DNA of 32,951 bases from an uncultured Clostridia bacterium (GTDB taxonomy: Bacteria; Bacillota; Clostridia; TANB77; RGIG9151): assembly GCA_934500865.1 (NCBI GenBank), contig CAKSUD010000010.1:1-32951 (forward strand), read 5' to 3'. The notes under the pieces were generated by a model. The model saw only the letters and a program-made list of their open reading frames with translations. It was not told the DNA's origin and did not search any database. Of this stretch, positions 7,982-14,091 are shown piece by piece. The position numbers and the translations under genes are program-made. Positions within the stretch are counted from its first letter, which is position 1, and each line of letters begins with the position of its first letter.

Positions 7982-8308
7982 ATGTTAAATTATGAAGTTA
8001 TAGGAAAGAAGATAAAAGATTTAAGAATAGAGAAAGGTATGAACCAAAAAGCCTTTGCTGAGAAGCTAGGTGTTTCAATTGGATTTGTAAGTCAAGTTGA
8101 GTCAGGAGATAAATGTTTTAATTTAAAAAGACTAGAAGAAGTATCTAAGGTACTTGGAAAGCCTGTTGCTTATTTTATTGAAGGAGCTAATTCTGATGAT
8201 GTAAAAGCGATGGAAGAGGAGATACAATTTTTGCTTAGAAGAATTTCTCCGGACAAGTTAGAAATGGTGAGCAAAATGTTAGAAGTTATTGTTAATGAAG
8301 TTGAATAA
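7982..8308 (+). CDS. XRE-family HTH transcriptional regulator
   Basis: The 108-residue protein carries a classical Cro/cI helix-turn-helix at residues 7-62 (IGKKIKDLRIEKGMNQKAFA, then VSIGFVSQVESG as recognition helix and the L-x3-A-like end LGKPVAYFIEG). The remaining 40 residues are an acidic amphipathic helix likely used for dimerisation. I start at ATG 7982 because GGAGG (7970-7974) lies seven bases upstream; an upstream in-frame ATG at 7940 has no such site. This size and layout are typical of stand-alone regulators, including SinR-like and prophage-type repressors, so the target cannot be inferred. It is flanked by a divergent ATPase gene and its own terminator, so it seems a single-gene unit. 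Confidence 0.88.
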   Translation: MLNYEVIGKKIKDLRIEKGMNQKAFAEKLGVSIGFVSQVESGDKCFNLKRLEEVSKVLGKPVAYFIEGANSDDVKAMEEEIQFLLRRISPDKLEMVSKMLEVIVNEVE

Positions 8309-8321
8309 GAGTAAAACTAAA

Positions 8322-8373
8322 CGGTCAAGACCGTTCCCGATGATTTGTCGGGAATGATTTTGACCGCTTTTTT
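8322..8373 (+). terminator. Rho-independent terminator, two-part stem
   Basis: An outer stem CGGTCAA/TTGACCG (8322-8328 with 8360-8366) encloses an inner stem TTCCCGA/TCGGGAA (8334-8340 with 8348-8354), followed by CTTTTTTG. It ends the XRE gene and, being nearly symmetrical, may also serve the convergent sipL-like gene. Confidence 0.88.
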
Positions 8374-8391
8374 GTGCAGTTCTAGATTAAC

Positions 8392-9909
8392 TTACGCAAT
8401 TACTAATGCTTTACCTACGTCAAGCACATCAGGATTTTGCAAGTTGTTTATTTTTGCTAAATTTTCTACGGTTGTGTAGAACCTTTTTGCGATTTTCCAT
8501 AATGTATCCCCTGGTTTTACGAAGTAAATTGTTATGCCTGTATTTATAATTGGAGCTTCTTCCATTTCAATTATATCACGGAGTAAGGAGAGGCTATTTG
8601 ATGAGTTTTTATAACCTGAAACTGTCATTGATATTTTTACATCGTATTTGTCTCCTCCGGCAGGTGTAACTTCAATGTTACTTATTGATACATTTTCTAA
8701 AATATCTATGTCACTAGATAATACGTGTTCTAATGGCATATCTAGAGAAACACTATTTATTTTTCCGGTTGAAGGTGCTGAATATAATATTGTTACATCT
8801 ATTACTCCTTTTAGCATATTGTTTTCGTTTTCTTTTTCTAATGTTACATTTTTCAATCTAGCAAAAGGGGCAAGAATTTTAACTTCGCCGTCTTCCGGTA
8901 TCGATATTGAATCACGAAGTGACACATCCTCTGTTTGAATAGCTCCGTTTGTTTCATAATAAATTTCATCTCTTTGAGGAAGTAGATTTTTTGTTGTGTC
9001 ATATACATCTTCTATTACGTTTATTTCACTATTTTGGAATACCTTTGCATTGGTTGCTATTTCTGTATCTACCTCAATAACTCTCATAAGTTCATCTGAA
9101 TCAGGTAGAATTTTTAGGGCAACATTTTTTATTGTATTGATTATTTTTGCTACATCATTTTCGTTGATGTCGCGTATGTCTATGAATGTTGAAAAAGGTA
9201 TAGTGGTTTCAAATGTGAATATTTCATTTGAATTATCAGCGGTATAATAGATTTTTATATGGAAATCTGCTTTTACAATTATCTTTCCTTCTGAGATAAC
9301 TGAATCTTCATTTTCCATATTACATTCGTATTTTACTATGTCTTTTATATCCGGTGAGTCCGTTCCTAACATTGCAGTATCTTTTAGAGTGGAATTATTT
9401 GATGTTTCGGCTAGAAATGTTGGAACGGTTTGTGAAGACGTAAGGACTTTGGTTGTATCATTGTTTTCGACCGATTCAATGTAGTTTACTTTGTTTTGAT
9501 TAGAGTATTTCAAATTTGCATTTAATTCTGCTGATACACTTAGTTTTCTGCCGTTTAGTATTAGAGAGGAAACTTTGGCAGGGGATATAGTCAGATTTAT
9601 ACAGGATTCTGAGGTTAAGTTCTTTGCGGCAAATGTGTTTTTAAATGGTATTGATGTTGAAATGCGGATTATTTCACTTGGGCTGTCCGCCGAAACATAG
9701 AGAATATTAAACTCGCAATCTCCTGAAAATGTTATTTGTCCGGAGTTCACCGAGTAATCATTTATTACCGGTACAGCATCTACAAAAAGTACCGAATCGA
9801 CATCCGGTTTTACGTCCGGAATTATGACGTCTCCTTCGATAAAGAATGAGTCATTTACTTCCGGATAAGTTTGATTTAATGTAATTGAATTTTGAGTTAA
9901 GTCTATCAT
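8392..9909 (-). CDS. sipL: SipL-like SPOCS (DUF3794) protein with C-terminal LysM
   Basis: The 505-residue protein consists of repeated SPOCS/DUF3794 beta-rich units (roughly residues 15-115, 190-290 and 325-415) and a C-terminal LysM domain (about 460-505, YFVKPGDTLWKIAKRFYTTV...LQNPDVLDVGKALVI). This is the architecture of Clostridioides difficile SipL (CD3567), which binds SpoIVA and tethers the coat to the forespore during encasement; SpoVID is the Bacillus analogue. It has no signal peptide, as expected for a mother-cell protein. GGAG lies seven bases before the ATG. Presence of this gene argues for a spore-former. A mother-cell sigma-E promoter is expected upstream but I could not identify one with confidence; a small GCCGA/TCGGC hairpin lies at 9926-9938. 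Confidence 0.85.
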   Translation of the reverse strand: MIDLTQNSITLNQTYPEVNDSFFIEGDVIIPDVKPDVDSVLFVDAVPVINDYSVNSGQITFSGDCEFNILYVSADSPSEIIRISTSIPFKNTFAAKNLTSESCINLTISPAKVSSLILNGRKLSVSAELNANLKYSNQNKVNYIESVENNDTTKVLTSSQTVPTFLAETSNNSTLKDTAMLGTDSPDIKDIVKYECNMENEDSVISEGKIIVKADFHIKIYYTADNSNEIFTFETTIPFSTFIDIRDINENDVAKIINTIKNVALKILPDSDELMRVIEVDTEIATNAKVFQNSEINVIEDVYDTTKNLLPQRDEIYYETNGAIQTEDVSLRDSISIPEDGEVKILAPFARLKNVTLEKENENNMLKGVIDVTILYSAPSTGKINSVSLDMPLEHVLSSDIDILENVSISNIEVTPAGGDKYDVKISMTVSGYKNSSNSLSLLRDIIEMEEAPIINTGITIYFVKPGDTLWKIAKRFYTTVENLAKINNLQNPDVLDVGKALVIA

Positions 9910-10021
9910 AAGTCATCTCCATTCTGCCGATATTCGGCTTGTTTTTTCTAATGCAATTTATGACTTTACGGTTTATTTTAGAACAAGTTATTGAAAAAAG
10001 AGAATATGGTAACAAAAAACG

Positions 10022-10050
10022 TTGACCGTAATTTTCAAATGTGATATAAT
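10022..10050 (+). promoter_or_regulatory. Sigma-A promoter with extended -10
   Basis: TTGACC (10022-10027), 17 bases, then TGATATAAT with the TG of an extended -10 (hexamer 10045-10050). Transcription should begin near 10057, giving a leader of about 73 bases that holds the hairpin at 10075-10096. This is one of the best promoters in the window. Confidence 0.85.
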
Positions 10051-10074
10051 GAACAAGTGAATATCCATATTTTA

Positions 10075-10096
10075 TAGGGACATTTTTTTGTCCCTA
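10075..10096 (+). other. 5' UTR hairpin before the beta-CASP RNase gene
   Basis: TAGGGACA (10075-10082) and TGTCCCTA (10089-10096) form a perfect 8-bp stem around a T6 loop, about 20 bases from the predicted transcript start and 34 bases before the start codon. It may stabilise the transcript end or be a processing site for the encoded nuclease. Confidence 0.6.
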
Positions 10097-10129
10097 AATA
10101 ATTCTGAAGAAATTTTGGAGGAAAGAACA

Positions 10130-11767
10130 ATGTTGAAGTCTTGGATTAAGTATAGCTCTTATGGTGGCGCGAATTTAGTTCCCGGTTCTTGTCATAAGAT
10201 TACTGCGACTATTGAAGGGTATGATTACAACTACCTAGTGGACTGTGGACTGTTTCAAGGAAAGATAGCACGGAAGCAACCGGAACTAAATTTCAATTTA
10301 CGTCCGTATGCTTGCGACATCTCTGCGATTTTTGTGACTCATGCTCATATTGACCACATTGGTAGGATCCCGGCTATGTATAAATGGGGATATAGGAATC
10401 CCATTTACGCAACGGCACCTGTTGTTGAGCTTTCGGCGATTATGCTAGAGGACTCAGCGAAAATTCAGCTAAGCGACTATTCAGCGATGGTTAAGAAGGA
10501 ACTCTCTAAGAAGTATCGAGGAGAGGAGTATAAGGAAGTTGAACTACTGTATGAACTTACAGACGCAATTGATGTTATGGATCAATTTGTGCCTGTGGAA
10601 AGAGAAAAGGAAATACAAGTGACTCCGTTTTTGACTGTTACGTTTTATGACGTTGGTCACGGGTTAGGCTCTTCTGCCATTAAGCTATGCTTTAATAATG
10701 GAGAGGAAACTTGCAATCTACTTTTCTCCGGTGACTTAGGTAATGTCAACAATCCGATACTTAAAACTCCGGAATTTCAATACCATTGCGATATTGACGC
10801 CGTGTTTGTCGAGACCACTTATGCCGGACGGTTTCACAGCTCTCAAGAAGAAAACTGGGGGATGGTTCGTGAGGAAATCGCGAAAACTATCTTAGCCGGA
10901 GGCAGGGTTATAGTACCGGCGTTTGCGGTTGGAAGAACCCAAGAGTTACTATACCTTTTCTATGAGGATATGACCTCAAATGACGACTATGTTTCTGAGA
11001 TTTTTAGGAAGACGAAATTCTATGTGGATTCTATGCTAGCAGTAGCAGCAACAAGAGTTTTCATGAAGTTTCCGGAGGAGTTTAACTCTAAAATTAGGAA
11101 AATGGCAGAAAACAACAAGAGCCCATTTTACTTCTCTAACCTAGAGTTGGTTGAGCTTAAGGAAAAGAGCATTGAGCTACAAAACAATAGACAGCCGTGT
11201 ATTATTATTTCGGCAGCCGGAATGTGCGATGCAGGTAGAGTTATATTCCATTTACAGGACGCCATTGAGAAACCGGAAAACCTGGTGGTCCTTACGGGAT
11301 ACCAAGGCGACGGTACTCTTGGCAGAAAGCTTATTGACGGAGAAAGCATGGTTAAGATTGCTAAAAAGCAATGCCATGTACGTGCTAGGATTCTTTCCAT
11401 CAATACCCTTTCTGGACATGCCGACCAAAATGGAATTATGCAATGGCTCTATAACATCGAACCCGGATATGAACTGTTTTTGATTCATGGAGAACCGGAG
11501 GCTCAGCAAGAATTTAAAAAGTTCTTGGAGGATGTTCATGGAATCAATGTTGTCCATTGCTCGACGATTCAAGTTGATGAGGAACCACAAGAACTACAAG
11601 TTGAAAGACGAAAGAAAGGAAAAAACAATGAGTTTAACAGAAAGAAAAAAGTGACGTTGCTCGAAGAGCAGTTACAAGACACAGAAGGTTGCTTCGGATG
11701 TGAGACTTTAAGAAACAAGCTTGCTAAGGAAATCAATGAAGTTAAGTCCATTCGTCGAGGAAGATAA
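10130..11767 (+). CDS. Metallo-beta-lactamase / beta-CASP RNA-processing nuclease
   Basis: The 545-residue protein contains the MBL zinc motif HAHIDHIG (H71, H73, D75, H76), a later GHGLGS histidine, LLFSGDLGN with the bridging aspartate, and the beta-CASP region including SAAGMC and LSGHADQ, then LIHGE. This is the layout of COG1236 proteins related to CPSF73/Ysh1: endo/exoribonucleases acting on RNA. The last 100 residues are a basic, charged extension ending with GCFGCETL. I start at ATG 10130 (GGAGG at 10117-10121, eight bases away), not at the longer 10088 frame, which would start inside the leader hairpin. Several 60-base rows exceed 50% G+C (10861-10920 and 11281-11340), higher than the ~35% of neighbouring housekeeping genes, so it may have been acquired or be selected for high expression. 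Confidence 0.9.
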   Translation: MLKSWIKYSSYGGANLVPGSCHKITATIEGYDYNYLVDCGLFQGKIARKQPELNFNLRPYACDISAIFVTHAHIDHIGRIPAMYKWGYRNPIYATAPVVELSAIMLEDSAKIQLSDYSAMVKKELSKKYRGEEYKEVELLYELTDAIDVMDQFVPVEREKEIQVTPFLTVTFYDVGHGLGSSAIKLCFNNGEETCNLLFSGDLGNVNNPILKTPEFQYHCDIDAVFVETTYAGRFHSSQEENWGMVREEIAKTILAGGRVIVPAFAVGRTQELLYLFYEDMTSNDDYVSEIFRKTKFYVDSMLAVAATRVFMKFPEEFNSKIRKMAENNKSPFYFSNLELVELKEKSIELQNNRQPCIIISAAGMCDAGRVIFHLQDAIEKPENLVVLTGYQGDGTLGRKLIDGESMVKIAKKQCHVRARILSINTLSGHADQNGIMQWLYNIEPGYELFLIHGEPEAQQEFKKFLEDVHGINVVHCSTIQVDEEPQELQVERRKKGKNNEFNRKKKVTLLEEQLQDTEGCFGCETLRNKLAKEINEVKSIRRGR

Positions 11768-11773
11768 CCTTTA

Positions 11774-11818
11774 GCCTCTACCTAATTTATTGGGTGGAGG
11801 CTTTTTTTGCCAATTTTT
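11774..11818 (+). terminator. Rho-independent terminator
   Basis: GCCTCTACC (from 11774) pairs with GGTGGAGGC (ending 11811; one G-U pair), with further A/T pairs below the loop, followed by seven T. It closes the beta-CASP gene. Confidence 0.92.
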
Positions 11819-11839
11819 AAATAAAAAAAAGAAAATCAC

Positions 11840-11868
11840 TTGATTTTTGTTGCCATGTATGATAATAT
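11840..11868 (+). promoter_or_regulatory. Probable promoter of the rimP-infB operon
   Basis: TTGATT (11840-11845) and TAATAT (11863-11868) are 17 bases apart; an overlapping GATAAT at 11861 is an alternative -10. It lies between the upstream terminator and the leader hairpin and is the only good candidate for the seven-gene operon. Confidence 0.55.
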
Positions 11869-11891
11869 AAGTATGCTTGAATAAACGTTGC

Positions 11892-11919
11892 CGAAAGAGT
11901 GGGATTTCCCACTCTTTCG
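11892..11919 (+). promoter_or_regulatory. rimP-operon leader hairpin
   Basis: CGAAAGAGTGGG (11892-11903), loop ATTT, and the perfect complement CCCACTCTTTCG (11908-11919) form a 12-bp stem 21 bases before the rimP start codon, ten before its ribosome-binding site. Only TTT follows, so it is not a full terminator by itself. A stem of this kind ahead of rimP recurs in Clostridia as I recall it, and could support attenuation or NusA-linked feedback; that role is inference. Confidence 0.75.
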
Positions 11920-11939
11920 TTTGTAATAAGGGGGTAAAT

Positions 11940-12395
11940 ATGTCAAAGGTTGAAGAATCTGTATGGTCATGCATACAACCAAAAGTCGAAGAATTGGGAC
12001 TTAGAATATATGATGTAGAGTATGTTAAAGAAGGTATGAATTGGTACTTAAGAGTTTTTATTGATAAAGACGGTGGCGTATCAATTGAAGATTGCGAAAA
12101 TGTAAGTAGAGCGATAGATCCGTTACTTGATGAATTAAATCCTATAAAAACTGCTTATTCGTTAGAAGTATCGTCACCTGGAATTGAGAGAGTATTAAGA
12201 CGCGATGAGCATTTTAAGAAATATATTGGTTCAAAAGTTGAAGTTTCATTATTTAAGCCAATAAATAACGTTAAAAAAATTGAATGTGTATTAAAAGATA
12301 TAAGTGATGATGAGATCACAGTTAACTATGAAGATAACGATATAAAAATAGATAGAAAGAATATTTCTTTAGTAAAAACAATTTATGAGTTTTAA
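11940..12395 (+). CDS. rimP: Ribosome maturation factor RimP
   Basis: The 151-residue protein helps assemble the 30S subunit. N-terminal alpha/beta and C-terminal Sm-like beta domains are recognisable: VEELGLRIYDVEYVKEG, LRVFIDKDGGVSIEDCENVSRAI and YSLEVSSPGIERVLRRDEHF are all family hallmarks. I start at ATG 11940, preceded by AAGGGGG; a longer frame from 11877 would translate the leader hairpin and is not plausible. It is the first gene of the operon, followed 23 bases later by nusA, the standard arrangement in Firmicutes. Confidence 0.95.
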   Translation: MSKVEESVWSCIQPKVEELGLRIYDVEYVKEGMNWYLRVFIDKDGGVSIEDCENVSRAIDPLLDELNPIKTAYSLEVSSPGIERVLRRDEHFKKYIGSKVEVSLFKPINNVKKIECVLKDISDDEITVNYEDNDIKIDRKNISLVKTIYEF

Positions 12396-12418
12396 AATTT
12401 AGAGGAGGAAACGAAAAA

Positions 12419-13471
12419 ATGAATTCAGAGGTTATTAGTGCAATTGCAGATTTGGAAAAGGAAAGAGGTATAAATGCAGACATTTTGTTTGATGCTATTG
12501 AAGTGGCACTTATTACTGCATTTAAGAAGAATTTTTATTCTAACGAAAACGTAAGAGTTTCTATGGATCGTAAAACAGGAGAAATTCATGTTTATGCTCA
12601 AAGAAAAGTGGTAGACGATGTTTATGACCCTGATACAGAAATTTCTTTAGCTGATGCAAAGGAGATTTCTAAAAAGTATGAATTAGACGATATTGTTGAA
12701 AACGAAGTTACACCTAGAAACTTCGGAAGAATTGCTGCTCAAACTGCTAAACAAGTAGTAATTCAAAGAATTAGAGAAGCTGAAAGAGAAGCGACTTTTA
12801 CACAATATTCAGATAAGGATGGAGACATAGTAAACGGAATAGTTACAACTTTAGATAAAAGAGGGTTAGTTGTAAATATCGGAAGAACAGAGGCTCTACT
12901 TCCAACACAAGAATTAATACCTGGTGAAACATTTAAAATTGGTGAAAGAATTAAAGCATATATTACAAAGGTTGAAAAGAGTTTAAAAGGTCCGCAAGTA
13001 TTTATTTCAAGAACTCATCCTGGCTTAGTTAAGAGATTGTTCGAATTAGAAGTTCCTGAAATTTATGAGGGAATTATTGAAATTGTATCTGTTGCTCGTG
13101 AGGCTGGTTCAAGAACAAAAATGGCTGTTATGACTAAGATGGAAAATATCGACCCGGTTGGTTCTTGCGTAGGACAAAAGGGAACTCGTGTTCAAAACAT
13201 TATAAACGAACTTCGTGGAGAAAAAATCGATATAATAGAGTGGAGTCCTAACTATGCACAATATATTGCGAGTGCATTAAATCCAGCTGAAGTTTTAGCT
13301 GTTGATGTTAAGGAAGATGAAAAGACAGCTAAGGTTGTTGTTCCTGATAATCAATTATCTCTTGCTATTGGTAAAGAAGGTCAAAATGCGAGACTTGCTG
13401 CAAGACTTACTGGATTTAAGATTGATATTAAGAGTGAAACTCAAATTAAAAACGAGATTTTGGAGATATAA
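12419..13471 (+). CDS. nusA: Transcription termination/antitermination factor NusA
   Basis: NusA binds RNA polymerase and nascent RNA to control pausing, termination and antitermination. The 350-residue protein has the N-terminal polymerase-binding domain (1-125), an S1 domain (about 135-200, NGIVTTLDKRGLVVNIG...) and two KH domains (about 205-345, with DPVGSCVGQKGTRVQNI and LSLAIGKEGQNARLAARLTG). It lacks the C-terminal acidic repeats of proteobacterial NusA, as normal for Firmicutes. AGAGGAGG sits 8-15 bases before the ATG. It lies between rimP and rnpM. Confidence 0.97.
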   Translation: MNSEVISAIADLEKERGINADILFDAIEVALITAFKKNFYSNENVRVSMDRKTGEIHVYAQRKVVDDVYDPDTEISLADAKEISKKYELDDIVENEVTPRNFGRIAAQTAKQVVIQRIREAEREATFTQYSDKDGDIVNGIVTTLDKRGLVVNIGRTEALLPTQELIPGETFKIGERIKAYITKVEKSLKGPQVFISRTHPGLVKRLFELEVPEIYEGIIEIVSVAREAGSRTKMAVMTKMENIDPVGSCVGQKGTRVQNIINELRGEKIDIIEWSPNYAQYIASALNPAEVLAVDVKEDEKTAKVVVPDNQLSLAIGKEGQNARLAARLTGFKIDIKSETQIKNEILEI

Positions 13472-13484
13472 TTTGGAGGGAAAT

Positions 13485-13754
13485 ATGAAAAAAATTCCTA
13501 TGAGAACCTGTATTGGGTGCAACAATGCAAAACCAAAAAAGGAATTAATAAGAATAGTAAAATCATCAGATGGAGAGGTTTCAATTGACTTTACCGGTAA
13601 GAAAAATGGTAGAGGCGCATATGTTTGTCGTGATATTTCTTGCTTGGAGATGGCTATAAAAACAAAACGGTTATCAAGAGCCTTTGAAATGCCGATAGAG
13701 AATGAGGTATATGAAAAATTAAAAGTTGAAATAGAATCTGAAAGTGATAATTAA
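13485..13754 (+). CDS. rnpM: YlxR/RnpM RNase P modulator
   Basis: The 89-residue protein has the YlxR fold signature RTCIGCNNAKPKKELIRIV at the N-terminus, then GRGAYVCRDISCLEMAI, and KRLSRAF. YlxR homologues bind the RNA of RNase P and modulate tRNA processing (hence RnpM). A longer open frame begins at 13302 inside nusA, but GGAGGG at 13475-13480 and the family's usual N-terminus place the start at ATG 13485. It begins 13 bases after nusA and ends 11 bases before the L7Ae-type gene. Confidence 0.95.
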   Translation: MKKIPMRTCIGCNNAKPKKELIRIVKSSDGEVSIDFTGKKNGRGAYVCRDISCLEMAIKTKRLSRAFEMPIENEVYEKLKVEIESESDN

Positions 13755-13765
13755 GAGGTAAAAAT

Positions 13766-14077
13766 ATGGATAAAATATTGTCATTACTTGGTTTCGCAAA
13801 AAAAGCAGGCAAATTAGTTACAGGTTCAAATGCAGTTTTAAGAAGCATATTGTATGGAGAAAGTGAACTGGTTATTGTGACTAAGGACGCGGGAAGCAGT
13901 GTGCATGAGAAGTTTTGCCGAATTTGTGAGGAAAATGATGTGGCGTTTTTTTGCATAGGTAAGCAAGAGGAGTTTGAAAGAGCTACTGGTGAAAAAAATA
14001 AGGTAATTTATTCTGTTATAGATGCAGGATTTGCGAATAAATTAAAGCAACTGTGTAAAGAGGCTAAAGGAATTTAA
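13766..14077 (+). CDS. ylxQ: L7Ae-family K-turn binding protein (YlxQ)
   Basis: This 103-residue protein belongs to the L7Ae/L30e/S12e/Gadd45 family; ILSLLGFAKKAGKLVTGSNA is the typical beginning of YlxQ, and GESELVIVTKDAGSS corresponds to the RNA-contacting strand-helix. YlxQ proteins are thought to bind kink-turn RNA; the cellular target is not established. It occupies its usual place between rnpM and infB. Confidence 0.93.
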   Translation: MDKILSLLGFAKKAGKLVTGSNAVLRSILYGESELVIVTKDAGSSVHEKFCRICEENDVAFFCIGKQEEFERATGEKNKVIYSVIDAGFANKLKQLCKEAKGI

Positions 14078-14091
14078 TGGAGGTGCAGTAA

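Noticed and set aside
6490..8308. Prophage or toxin-antitoxin module (ATPase plus XRE)
   Set aside because: No integrase, toxin, att-like direct repeats or phage genes around; two separate transcription units with own signals.
11892..11925. Leader hairpin of rimP as a true terminator
   Set aside because: Only three T follow the stem, and the next gene starts right after it.
11877..11939. N-terminal extension of RimP
   Set aside because: Would translate through the leader hairpin; the family N-terminus and GGGGG site place the start at 11940.
13302..13484. N-terminal extension of RnpM into nusA
   Set aside because: Leu/Arg-rich nonsense in a different frame of nusA; a proper ribosome-binding site and the usual N-terminus lie at 13485.
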